Below are positions 8,801 through 21,859 of a DNA stretch of 36,090 bases, piece after piece (positions within the stretch are counted from its first letter, which is position 1; each line of letters begins with the position of its first letter). Source of the DNA: Diphasiastrum complanatum (taxonomy: Eukaryota > Streptophyta > Lycopodiopsida > Lycopodiales > Lycopodiaceae); assembly GCA_029204225.1 (NCBI GenBank), contig MU835813.1, forward strand, positions 1-36,090, written 5' to 3'. A model generated the notes under the pieces. The model was not told where the DNA came from. It did no database searches and worked only from the letters and a program-made list of their open reading frames with translations. The translations under genes were made by a program, and so were the position numbers.

Positions 8801-11800
8801 GACTCCTAGAGACTACACCTTCTGGATCGAGATTCCTAACATCTAGAAGGCTTTTAAGGTCTGTAAGTTTGTCATCTTCCTAGTATTATGGCATAGATTC
8901 TTCATTACATCCTTTACGGGTTCAAGACATCCAAGATGATTCTTGTCTACCAGATCATGCACGTCAATGCACAGATATACTTCAAACCCCATTCCAGCAT
9001 ATTTACTTTAGGTGTTTTGTAGATTGTGCAGCTACTTCTTCCGGACAGAACTAATGAAAAAATTTTGTGAACTTGCTTATTGACTAGCCCAGAGATCTTG
9101 TTGTCAGCTGTCAGTTTATGAATGTGTCTGATCTGGCAGCTATCAAGTAATGCTGAAGGTCTGTTCAGAAAATGGAACGCGTTAAAACAACAAAAAATAG
9201 AAACTTATCATAATGGCATGAAAATAATAGCCGTATTCTCCCAAATTCATGAACACTTTTTTCATCATGTCGTAAAGAATTCTGTTGCCTTCAAATTCAG
9301 CCTTAGTGGCATGCATTTGTAGCTATACGGAGGTAGCTTTAAACTTTCCATAATTCAAGAATGTGTTGATCAGCTGCCAGTATTTTCTTGATTCTGATTT
9401 TATTCTTTCATGACTATCCTTCCTTCCCAATGATGTCACGTGCTACCTGTACATGCATTGCTATGGATATTTAATTTTAAAAATGTCTGACCAGGTTCAT
9501 ATGTGCAGGTCTGATTAGCAGTGTTAGGTTCGTAATACTTGCAAAATAATCGTATAGTGGGATATATGAGCACACACTTCTTACTGTAGCTCAGAAAGGA
9601 AAATGAAGAAGAAAAAATTGTTAATATGAACTTTGACCAGCATGCACTCTTGTTCTGACATTTATCTGCATCAGGTTGCCGAGGGTAGATGGTCATTTGC
9701 ATCAATATCCCCAATTGTCATCTTTTGAACTAGCTTTTGCTTGCCACGAACATTTTCTTGCTGTCTTGAATCCTTTTTTCTCTTTTGTCAGCTTCATGTT
9801 AATCAATCTTCTTAGAACATATAGAAAGATCGCTACTAGGACCAGGAAACCAGTTGTGATGTCTGTTTGTCTGCCAACTAATTACTATCGCTTTTCACAG
9901 GTCAAGTTTGTATACTTGCTTCAAGTGTTATCAGTAGGTGCAAACCTCCATCATGTGCGAGTCTACTCTTCACTTTTGGAGAAGTGATAGGAACTCATTT
10001 TCTGGTCGTTGTACAAATGTACGAAGCTAATGAGGACATGTACCTATATACCTAGGGGCTGACGATGTGAGCAGGGATGTTGTGGCATTTAGTCCAGGCT
10101 ATCGATGATGCAGTTGATGGTCTAAGACTTGATGGTTGGACTCTGTAGGGTTGATGATTGGACAGGCAAGCTGGCTTGTGCTGATTCTTTCTATCTTCAG
10201 AGTTGCATTTTGCCCGCCAGCTATGCTTTCTAGTTAGGTTTTGAGGAAGCAGAAGTGATGAAATGGAAAATGTTGTTCATTTGAATAGGGACTGCATTTA
10301 ATTGGCCTTCATCATTACTGAGATTGTCCTTTACCTATGCAGGAGTGATAGAAACTCAATACATTGACTGCTGTACAAATGTCGGAAAGCTAATAATGTG
10401 CACATATGTTCGTGCATGTCACTGACACTACTCTAGGGTGCATGAAATGCTATAGCATTTGGTCCATGCTATGCATGATGAAGCTGATGGTATGAGACTT
10501 TGCGGTTGGACTCCATAGGGTTGAAGATTGCACGTCTCCATTGTGTTATGCCGGGTATTATCCTAGACATAACATTCATATATCAAGAAAATGCAAATAC
10601 AATATCTACTCAAGCGAGAAGTATACATATACAATGCAAATACAATATCTACTCAAGAAAGTGTTGGGAGAAGGAAAGGATGCTCAATAGAGAAATGGCT
10701 GCATTCTATGGATGCACTATTGGGCTCTATGGAATAATCCTTCTCCTAATGCATGACTACGACTATCAAATTCGAACAAAGCTATCGCACTATTGTCACG
10801 TTCGAATTCCAAGTGATTCTAACTTTGAAATCATCATAATCTATAATTGATTTCGTAGACAAACATAACAGAATAAACATTGTTGTCGAAGTATTCGATA
10901 ATTCAGACAAATCGATAAGAGAACATAATCAGATTACAAATAGAACAGAGAAGCATTTGATCATTCTGACATAATACTGAATGTCATAAAATTGTATGAT
11001 CAATTGAGTAAGTAGCATGTACAAATTAAAAGAATCGTGAGCACAAAACAATTGCGGATGCAACCGCGTACTGGAAACTATCTCCGAGTGTCTGATTGGC
11101 TTTGTTGGCACTTCCGCTAATAAGCAGTAAGTGGTGTTCTAGCAATGTGCTATACTAATCTCCAAGATCAATATGCAAAAGAAAGATCAAGCTAACTTAG
11201 AAAGTGATCAACTATTTATACTAGTTATGAATGCCGTTTAGGCTTATCCAAATGATAGTTGAAGACAACTGTATGGTCGCAGATCGCAATTGGCACTTAG
11301 CCACAATACGCTGTCAGTGTGTGGTATCAGTGAGAGCGCATAAAACGTCTCCGAAACAGTAAAGAAAGTACATGTAAATAAATTATTAAGTAGTAAAACT
11401 GAACCATACTATGCTTTGAAATGGGAAATGTAATGTTTAAACATGCTCTACTGGGGATGATAAATGATGTAATGCGAGCTGCTACAGGGAGTAGATGTAG
11501 GCAATCAAAGTGCCAAGATCTTTCTAACATTCAATCTCCATATAGAAGAAGAAGAAGAAGAAGAAGAAGAGGGTTAGGCGCCCTCAAGGATAGAGAAAGT
11601 AGTAGCAATGCTTGAAAGGGAATGAATTGAAAATGAACAATGAGTACATACAAATAGGCCTTTCAAGGGCCTAGACTCTATTAAACTCTAAGTTCTAGAA
11701 CCTTCCAAACCCACTACTAATTATAGGGCACCCCCAAAAGTCAAGATAGGGTCCCTTGACATAATTAGACTTTACTTGGACCCACGAGTTAGTACTAGAC

Positions 11801-14800
11801 CAAAATTGCGTCCAACTTAACTAAAACTGACTTAACATGGTCTAAATAAAAACCTAACCCATGGTTGCACAAGTCTCGACCTTTTGGGTCAAAGTAACCT
11901 ATGGGAAATTAACATTATCATTTATTATTTCTAACGAAGTGCGGTAGCATCAAGTCGAAGAGTGAAGACAAAGCATGCTTCATCCAAAGTTAGTAACCAA
12001 AAAACCAGCCACAAGCCGAAATATGGATTTGCAATCCATCATTGGTTCCCACATGATTCCATAAGTCTTCTTACCACAAGAAACATAAAGAAGAATATGA
12101 TATTCTTTTACCATCACATCCTCCCGAATCTTACTATCAATGATCTGCTCACCAACACTAGGTAAGAAAACATTGTCATCATAAGAAGTAATCATCAAAA
12201 CAGGAAAATCAGCATAAGGTACTGATTTTGGTGAGGCATGTGTGTTTCCTCCAAGGTATAAAGATGCTTTGTTATCCCGCAAAGACTCGGACAGCCAACA
12301 AGAGGCTGTAGCAGGCTGTCCAACAGTCACAAAATCACCAACACTTTGCTGTCCAAAGTGTTCCAAATGTGGACCTTGCTGTCCAAAAACCTTCCACGGG
12401 CCGTTCCCGATGCATAATAGGATGCTCACGATGTAACATAGGCTGAAAATGATCAATAAACCATGGCTGAATATGCTGTCCACCATCTTCAAGAAAAAAA
12501 CCAGCAGCTTGCCACTTTGAACACCCAAAAAAATCCAACAACATGCCACTTTGAACCAATGTACTAATTGACATGATTTTTTTCCCTCCTCCATTAGTAC
12601 AAAATGGCTTCAAAGAATGCTTGATTTCAGCCTTTTCCAAAACATTAACTTGAGAAGCTTGCTCATAAAGTTCTTCACTAATGCATCCATCATTTGCAAC
12701 AAATGGCTCAAGAGAAGAAGAATGCTCTACCATACCAACATTCCGATGCAAACTTGTACTTGTAGAAAGACAATGATCAAACTTTGCATGTCTTTGCTCT
12801 TCTACCTTCAAAGAGGATGAAGTAGAGAGGAGAAAGCATGATGATGAATCTTTTACTTGGTATATCTTTAAAAGTGTTTCCCAAGCACTCTTAAAAGTCT
12901 TGCAAAGTCTCAAATGATGTAAGATAGATCTTGTTACCGATAAAATCTTGATCATCACGTTGATGCCAAACCTCAGCTTGCAACTCCATGAAAAATAGTT
13001 GATGCCATCCAACATATCTTCGCCCGAACAAGTACGAATTGCTCCCAAATCTCTTGTCATAAGAACCAGCCAAGAAGATAAACTTTTTCAAACCCTAAAT
13101 GTGCCCTAATAGACACAAAAACCAACAAGTATCAAATCTGAAAAATCAGCACCAGAATGTGTTGAAACCACACATTAGATGGATGTAGGAACCTGCCCTC
13201 CTACAAGCCTTGTGTGCTGAAAATTTCAGCCTGAAATTGCATCACAAACTCAAAAAACCAGCAAGCAAAGAATTAGGTTAGCCTCCAACAAAGCTTTTTC
13301 CGAAACCCTTCTTTCTTGCCAAAAAGTGTGAACAATACACACACGGATAGAGCTGTTGCAAACACCCTACAAATGGTAATATGCTGTCCAATTTTCAGCC
13401 TCGGAATGTGATCGGATCATCACAAAAAATTAGCACCTTCTTCCACACCTGGAAACAAGCAAAAAGAAGCGGATCTTCACTTTGTAAAATCAGCAAGGGT
13501 GCTGATTTTTCAGCCAAATCAAAAGATAAAAATTGATTGTAGATGGGTGCCCTCCTGCAAAGGAGCAAATCTGAAAAATAGGGCAACATCGGACCAATGG
13601 AAGTAGGATAAACCTACACGGATGTGGGTGACCTAAAAGTAGCCCCGAAGAAGATAATTAATGGCGCCTTCCTGCAACCTGAAAAATCAGCAAACAACAA
13701 CCTGATTTTGGGTTCCCAAAATCCTATTATCTTCTTTGGTGTGTGGCGCCCTCTTGCAAAACGGAAAAGAGTCAAAATTGAACGGATCTTCACTCCAAAA
13801 AATCAACAAAGGTGCTGAATTTTTGTGATCCCTAAGTGAAGACGATCTCTTTTGGTAGGGCGCCCTAAATCAAGCATAGAAGATCCATGGCTCTGATACC
13901 TTGTAGGCAATCAAAGTGCCAAGATCCTTCTAACATTCAATCTCCATATACAAGAAGAAGAAGAAGAAGAAGAAGAAGAGGGAGAGGGTTAGGCGCCCTC
14001 AAGGAGAGAGAAAGTAGTAGCAATGCTTGAAAGGGAATGAATTACAAATGAACAATGAGTACATATAAATAGGCCTGCCAAGGGCCTAGACTCTTCCAAA
14101 CTGTAAGTTCTAGAACCTTCCAAACCCACTACTAGTTGTAGGGCACCCCCAAAAGTCAAGATAGGGTCCCTTAACATAATTAGACTTTACTTGGACCCAC
14201 GAGTTACCTTTTGGGTCAAAGTAACCTATGGGAAACTAACATTGTCATCTATTATTTCTAACAATAGAGCAGGGGTGTACTTCTGGCTTCGTCTGGAAGA
14301 CTGTCGAAGAGATGTGCGTCTCATCCTAGTAGGTCGAATAGCGGGTTGCAACATGACTGTCTAATACAGTCTCTAATCTTTGTGTGTAAGTGTGTGTGCA
14401 TGTGTATCATCGTCATCATCATCATCATCATCCTCGGCGTCAGCTGGCTCTAGATTTGTACTAGGTCTCCTCCTGGAAAAGAATGATGAGTTGTGGTGTT
14501 GGGTGACTATACTGATCTGTCTGACATAAGTCTTGTCGTATGAGGAACATCTCTCATACCATAAGTGCGATGCAACGTGGATCCTCGTATGTGATGAGTG
14601 AGTTTAGTGTAACAGGCATATCTCGGAATAAGCAATGATATCTCCCTAATCTCGTAGTAGGTAGGGCATCGGAAGATGAAGTGCTCCTCACACTCCACCT
14701 CATGTAAAGAACATAACCGAAAATCCTTTCCTCTCTCGGAATACCCTGGAACCGTCCGGACTCAATCCCAAGTAGATGTATAGAAATACGAAGCTGACCA

Positions 14801-15167
14801 AGTATGAACCTGAGGCCATGAGACAGTCCAAAAGCGAGGTAATGTGGTAAAATAGGGAACCTGGCTGTATCCAACACTAAGAAATGAGTTCGATAGTAAT
14901 CAAGTTTGACCCCTAACTGGCCTTGTCAGTCTCGATCAAGATATGCTCTATAAATAAAACGTTCGATAAACTGGTGTGTACCCAAAGGGAGGTCTGTGAT
15001 AGAGATACCAAATGTCTCAAGGAGGCGAGATGCCTGGGAGAACCATGACAATTGATAGCCCTGATCATGAAGATGTTGGGAGGAGGTGAGCGTTGCTTGT
15101 GTGTATCTCTGCTCAAAAACCGGGAACAACTGGAGTCGTTGGATGTATGTGATAAGCAAGAAGATGG

Positions 15168-15248
<81 letters not shown>

Positions 15249-18200
15249 AGAATTAGAATTATTATTATTAACGTCTTTTGGTACCCAAAGGTACATAAGA
15301 CAAAAGAGAGTACAAAAAGTGAGGAGCATTGTCCGCATACTTATTTACTAGTAAAAAGAAAAGAACTAGCATATCTATCTCTCTATCTCTAAGAAGTATC
15401 AAGCTTGACCACCAGCTTGTGAGGGTACAATGCAAGAGCTTAACCACCTGCTCTGCGGAGGAGACTAGCTACGAGCAAGATGGAAATAGTGAGTGATTGT
15501 AGTAGTGGAGCGTGCTGTAGACTAGCGGGAAGCCCGTGAAGATCTAGTGATCCTGGATCTAGCAGAAGTACGTGAGACTCTCTGTGTCTTCGATCTTCGA
15601 ATGGGGACTTCAAAATCCACAACTCAAATATCCTCTCTGTCTCGCTTCTGGAAAAACTGGGTATTATGAGCTTGACTGTGATCCATATCTGGGGTAGGTA
15701 GAAGTGAAGCTCGTAGAGTATACATCTCTCTCAATAGAAGACCTACACATTTGGGGTCTGGATACTCGAGGAAGGATCGCAACGTGAGAGGAGTATCTCT
15801 GTATAAGAAGTGGTATCGCTCCTTGATCTCATAATATACTGGACAACGAAAGATGAAACGAAACTTGTCCTCCACCTCCTGAAGAGAACAAATCTGACAT
15901 ATCCTATGCAATCTGGGAGTGTCCATGTATCTACCCGTCTCGATAGCCAACTGATGAGAAGAGACTCGAAGCTGTCCCATACGGTACCTTAGACCAAAAG
16001 ATAATGGCTTTATAAGATATGCTGGAAGGATAGGAGTACCCGCAGTATCCAACCGTAGTATATGTATGCCATAGAAATGTATCTTGACCTTATCAGGGTA
16101 AGGCTGTGATCATATAGTGCATATGTAGCTCCGATAAATCTGTTGTCTGATATAAGCATGGGTCCCGCTCGGAAGATCAAGTACAGATAAGCCCCAAGTC
16201 CGAAGAAGGGTTGAGACACTGCCAAACCAAGAATGCTTGGCCCCCTGTCCAGCAATGGTGCGTGATGAAATGAGAGCAGCAACAATATATCTGGAAGTGT
16301 CTAACTTTGATATCCTGTGAAGAAAGGTAATGATCTGAACCATAGCACCGATAACCAAGGGAGGGGAAGCAAACTCCGCTAATATGATATCATGTGGCAC
16401 CGAGAGATCCCTCCAAGTATCATGTGATAAATCCGGACACCAAGTCTCAGCAGAGTATAAAACAACCGGGGAGACAGTGGTAGAAAAGAGCAAGCATCTG
16501 GTAGCAGGGTCCTGCACATAATATGTGGAACAGAATCTCTCCATATGAACAAGAGAAGTATGCCCCTTACGGAGTCTTGTGAGGGCTGCCGGTGGAAATG
16601 TGAGTAGTGGACCAGAGAAAAGTACTCCCAAATAAGTGTAAGAGGTCACAATCTCAATCGACAACCCATCATAATAGAAGGTCACATCTCTCATATGCTG
16701 TCTGTTGGTGTTGAACACCATAATCTTGGTCTTCTTAGTATTAACTGTCAATCCCCAAAGTTGACAGAAGTGATGTAAAGCAGAAAGGTGTCTCTATAAG
16801 CCAGATGCAGAGGATGAGAGAAGAACCACATCATCAGCGTATAGGAGAATGGGGATAATAATATCTGCTAACGGACAACCCTCTTCACCTTCCTCGTGAA
16901 TAATCCGCTCGAGGTCATCAATATATAGTGCAAAGAGAGTAGGTAATAAGGGGCAGCCCTGCTTCACGCCAATGGTAGAATGTATCAGCGGGGACCAATC
17001 ACTACCTTCCCTGAAACGCGCCCAAACTCGCTCATATAAAGTAATGATCGTGACAATAGTCTCGTCTGTGAAGCCAAGTGAAGATAATCTCTGGAAAAGG
17101 AGATGTCTCGGAACTGAGTCAAAAGCTTTGCGGAAGTCCACAAAGCAACAATAAAATCTTTGTCTCTGATGTTGTGCCTCCTCAATGATGCATCTCAAAA
17201 TGAAAATTTGATCTGAGGTAGAGTATCCTGGTCTGAACCCAACCTGACCCTTAGCATGTAAATCCTCAATCTCAGCAAAAGATCCAGTAGACGTCTGTAA
17301 AATGGAACCATAAATCTTAGACAAAGTGTGACCAATCATAATAGTGCGGTAGTTTTCTACATTCATGGGATCACCTGCCTTTAGGATGGGATGAAGGATA
17401 TTAGTGCACCATGCAGTAGGAAAACCAGAGGTCACAGCGGTGTTAAAAGCGTGAGCAATATAAGGTGAGATAAGGTGTGCTACAGGTTTTAGGAAATCTA
17501 GGTTTAGAGATTCATAGTCAGCGGCTTTATGAAGTTTGGCATGTTTAATGGCATTTTCAACCATGTGTGGAGTAAAAAGCGTGTAGTGGGTAGGTCGTGG
17601 TGAGAGTAAGGTAGGAGGGGAGTCTAGGGTATAAAGTTTCGTGGCATATTCGACCCAGGATTCGGTTGCTATGGGGGCCAAAGTCAAAGAGGATTTGGTG
17701 AAATGTTTTCAGAAAAAGGAGGAGGAAGGGGAATCTAAAGAGTCGATCAACCTTTGGCAGAGTGATTGTAGGTATGTTATCTTCTTTGTTCTGGTGGCTC
17801 TATGATACTTTTTCTGGTGTTGTTTAAGTGTTGCAGGGGAGTGTAATCTGGCATGTACCACATGTCTGTGAAGAGAGCGGCATTCTGCATCATACCAGCG
17901 GTTGTGAACATGTCTATAAGATGATATCGTCTTGGTGGGGAAAGATGAGGACGCTGCAGTTAAGAGGGATTTAGAGAGGAAAGTGGCTTGTTGGTCAACT
18001 GATGCCGTGAAAGGTAAGCTAGTAAGTAGTTGGGACATGGTTGTGGTGTAGTTTGTGAGTCCAGAGTCAGTAAAAGGGACACGTTTGTGAGTAGAAGAGG
18101 AGCGTGGAACTTTAGAAGACGGGGTTACGTGACCAAGTGAGGCGTAGGAGTGAGTGATTAGAAATGGTAGGAGGTGTAATGGAGAAATCAGAGATGTGAG

Positions 18201-21200
18201 GGATCAAAGCAGGTGATCCAATAAAGTAGTCAACTACACTATGTCCTCCACCATGAGGATAACATGTAAACACTGATGAGGAAGGCCACTGTGTGAGGCC
18301 ATTCAGGATAGCAAGAGAATGTGTCTCCGCAAGAGTAATCAACTGCTCTCCAAAAGATGTAACTGAAGTGTGTGCATCCTGTGATACTCGATCTAGTCCC
18401 ATATCCAGAGGGTGAAGCCGGAGAAAGTCAGTATCTGCATGAAATTCTATCTGTCCGGAGCTAGTATGGGTGTTGAAATCTCCTGCTAATAAAATGTAGC
18501 CCTGTTGAGAAAAAAACAGCAATATCATCTGAAAGTGCCTGAAAAGGGTCCCCACCAAATTCAGCAAACGCCGAAGTCTGTGGAGTGAAATAACATACAG
18601 CCATATAAATGTCCTGAGGTAATCCCAATAGTGAACCAATAGTATGTAGCCATATATATCGAGCATATGGATCTTGCTTAACCATCTTAACTGCGGTGGC
18701 TCTGTATAAACAAGCTACTCCGCCAGATCCACGACAGGTTTTGCCTCTCACAAATGGGCGGAAAACAGAATGCCAAGAGTAATCCTGTATATGTGGAAGA
18801 GGATGATATAAAGACTCATGGGTTTCAGCCAACAACAAAATGTCACATTTGCTAATAAAATCAGCAAAATCTCTTGTCGATGATGATGATAAAAAACCAT
18901 TGCAATTCCAAAAGCCAAGTCTCAAAGTGGTAGGGGATCTTGGGCAGCTCCTAAACCCGACAGCCCTGAGTTCCTAGTGTGAAAGGAGGTCGAAATATCT
19001 CGGTTTGCCGTCGATAAAAATGACCCTTGGCCCTTTTTCTTTTGCTTCATGAATAATCTTTTTCCTTGCTAACCATTGGGTATTTGTCAAATCATCATCC
19101 ATATAAATGAAAGTGCCTTTGAGTTGTGTTCTAAGCCGAAGGGCTGCATTGCGGTTTTGAAGAGAGCGAAATTTGATAAAAAGAACGTTATCATCAAATT
19201 TGCTACGCCATGCCGTATCAAAACCATCAACAACATGAGATAACTTGGAAACGAGTAAATCTGTAGCTTCTTCTATTGGTTTACCGCTGTTGGCAATGCC
19301 TCTTACTCTAATGTTAAGAGCCTTTTTAGCTCTTCTAGCTTGTTCATCCAAAACTGTCTCCAAATTGTTATCCATCATAGAGGCTGAGATATTGTTGTAA
19401 AGCTACCTCTACAAGCTTTACTTCCGGCGCCATCGGCGTCAGCTATGTCCCCGGCGCCAGTAGCGCCCTTGCTGCTCCCGGCGCCACTGTGACCAGAATC
19501 CAGCCGGCGCCAAGTTCCTATGGCTGAAAATCTTTGATCGGTTCTAGCGGAGTCCAGAGAGCTCAGATCGATGTGCAATCACCTCACACGATCTAGGCAT
19601 GATTAAAGGAAGCCTGGGGATCAATAAAATCTAGAGAGAGAAAATGACTTTCTAGAAAGAGAAAATCTTAGAGAGAGAAAAACGTGCTTTACCAGCTTGG
19701 GTAGAGTGCTTGGTATGAGGGGGGGTGCCGAATCACACCAATACTATAGGGGAGTGCGGGTTGCGACTGAGGGCGAGCTCCAACCAAGTCTCAGCCTCCC
19801 TTGCTGGAATGTTGTCATGGCTCTCGCCTTGGCATGCTAGCGCCCCAGAGACTAGGGTCGGTCACACACTTGAAATGTAACCTTCTCAGATTTATCAATA
19901 AAGTGGGATTTTCCTCAAACTGACTCTGATTACCTTCTGGGTTTCAGTGTTCGGTAAAAGCGCCAGTTGTAAGGCCGCTTTCAAACTTTTTAACTTGGCA
20001 CATAGCTGAGGGTTGTATCCCAGGACGCCAGCGGTATGCCGTCGGGACCATTCGGTCCGTGGCGCCAGCGGTATGCTGTCGGGACCATGTGGTCCAGGAA
20101 CTGGTTGTCTCCATATCGGTCGCGGCTTGTGGTTCTGAGTGTTCCTTGCATGAACGTGAATGGGTTAAGCTCTTGGGGAACGGGCTCTAACCTGTCGGCT
20201 GAGTTGGATGGCTTGCTTGGGTGGAAGTTACCTGTTTATGGCTGTCCAGTCTGGCGTGGCGCCAAGTTGGCTTCCAGTGCTCGTGACGAAGCTTTCAGTT
20301 GGTTAAGTCTGATGTAAGTCAGACCGCTTGCTTGGAATGGATGTTACTCGTTTGTAACGAAGCTTCGAGTTGGTTAAGTTTGATGTATGTCGGGCGGCTT
20401 GCTTGGAGGGAAGTCACCCACATCGGGACCCCCGATCTGGCATGGCGCCAGGTTGGATCTCAATGTTGGTTTTCGGAACTTCAAGTGGGTTAAGTCTGAT
20501 CGTTGTTGGCGAGTTGGCTGCTTGTATTTCAAGTGGGTTTGGATGACAAGAGTTGAAGGCTGGGAAGCTAAGTCGTGGTTCCCGGCTCCCTTTGGGATGC
20601 CTGCGCTACAGATATGGGGGTGATTACCTTGTTTGAGGATCGATGTCATTTCTTCAACCTGTTTTGCAAGTGATGAGAGTTTGCTGCCGAAGAGTGCTGC
20701 CCATGTCTTTGTCTCTTCGACTTGTTTTTCCAAGCAAAATATTTTGTTGGAAGTTTCGTCCGAAGGAGGTACATGTTTTGCAATCCGTTGCTTAAGATAT
20801 ATATTTTCTTGCTCAAGCTGTTCCACCAGTTCTTTGACACCCACGGGATCCATAACCAACTATTTCAAAGAAGTGTAGTTGTTTCTTAAGGCCGAGGAGT
20901 TCGTTTCAGATGAAACCGATATCATAGGCATAAAGACTCTCAATAGGCTTGGAAGGAGTGTAATCGACCGTGGACTGCTGAGTTTTTTGATAGCAAGTGG
21001 ATTGTCTGTGAAAATAGAGGGTGCACCAGTGATGGATTCTAGTGCCGCCAGCGGTGGGATTGCTGTAGGTGAAATAGCATCCCCCTCCATGGCAGATGAT
21101 GGAGGAGGAGAAGAGGTGGATAGAGGGGGGGGGGGGGGGGGGGCGCGTAGGGGCAACCCCCTTTTTCTTAGGCGCCATATACAGCGTTAGACAGCAATAA

Positions 21201-21815
21201 ATGTGCCACAGTCAGCGCTAGGTCAGCAGTAGTGCCAGGTCAGCAGGGTTCCCACAAGGCAGGGTCCAGCGCCAGAGGCAGCGCTAGGTCAGCAATGCTA
21301 GGTGGGTGGACAGGTGGCCACTGGGTGGAGGACAGGTGGCCAGGAAGGAGCGCTGGCCAGGAAGGAGCGTTAGGAGGGCTAATTTGTGGTCTCCCATACT
21401 GGTTGATCCAAAATGTTGCACAGGAAAGCGCCTGACTGCCCACACACCAAAGGACAAGATGATCCGTGAGAAAATCCGGAAACAATCCTATAAACCTGCG
21501 CTGCTGGAGAATGCTACAATGGAGGCAATGAATCTCTATCCAGCGACCCAGCGAGCTGATGAAGAGAGCTTCAGTGGAGGTGACCGAGTGCAGAGCTCAG
21601 CAAGCAAGCGTTGCAGCATGTCCTGTGCTCCTCGATTGCACAAGTCCGCTTGCTGACACCCTCCTTTACCGAACTACATCACTGCTGATCTGCATCAATA
21701 TCCAATCCTGCCACTCTGATCTTGCTCCAGGCAGGAAGACAGATTCTAATTAACGGTTGGAGTGGAGCGTGGCTGAGGTAGCGATGGCAGCCATCTGGAG
21801 GAGCCACGAGAGGAG

Positions 21816-21859
<44 letters not shown>

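Larger units (their letters stand above)
11496..14263 (-). mobile_element. Non-autonomous Ty1/copia-type LTR retrotransposon (2.77 kb)
   Basis: Two related LTRs (11496-11936 and 13902-14263) flank 1.97 kb of internal DNA. On the minus strand the primer binding site follows the right LTR. The flanks GTAGA (11491-11495) and ATAGA (14264-14268) fit a 5-bp target duplication with one change. The internal region encodes a gag-like fragment and an unassigned ORF but no protease, integrase or reverse transcriptase. The element would therefore need helper enzymes. No clear polypurine tract is visible. Confidence 0.85.
11310..15169 (-). mobile_element. Truncated LINE (copy 1), split by a nested copia-type LTR element
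   Basis: Its 3' UTR piece at about 11310-11495 matches the 3' UTR of the LINE copy at 25.7 kb; both contain ATAAAACGTCTCCG and a GATGTAATG-GAGCTGC stretch. The same element resumes at 14264 and carries ORF2 C-terminal coding sequence up to 15159. The LTR element at 11496-14263 accounts for the gap. The far 3' end (stem-loop and tail) is missing, and the 5' end abuts the GA tail of the next LINE. Confidence 0.7.
15170..19735 (-). mobile_element. Nearly full-length LINE (non-LTR retrotransposon), copy 2
   Basis: On the minus strand the order is 5' UTR (to about 19735), ORF1 (19578-18974), ORF2 with AP endonuclease (18925-18112), reverse transcriptase (17687-16110) and C-terminal zinc-finger-like region (to 15624), 3' UTR, stem-loop (15301-15273) and a (TC)n tail. 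The 5' border is approximate. It lies inside intron 1, antisense to the gene. Damage is light: a few stops and frameshifts. Confidence 0.85.

Noticed and set aside
9436-9987. Open frames of 92 and 103 codons in intron 1
   Set aside because: No conserved motif, and including them in the kinase would break the consistent exon phases.
11545-13980. GAA tracts as possible CRISPR-like or satellite repeats
   Set aside because: They are the same microsatellite in the paired LTRs of one element; no spacer structure is present.
15052-15351. Open frames with (RE)n or (SL)n repeats across the GA tract
   Set aside because: They are translations of the (GA)38 microsatellite, not proteins.
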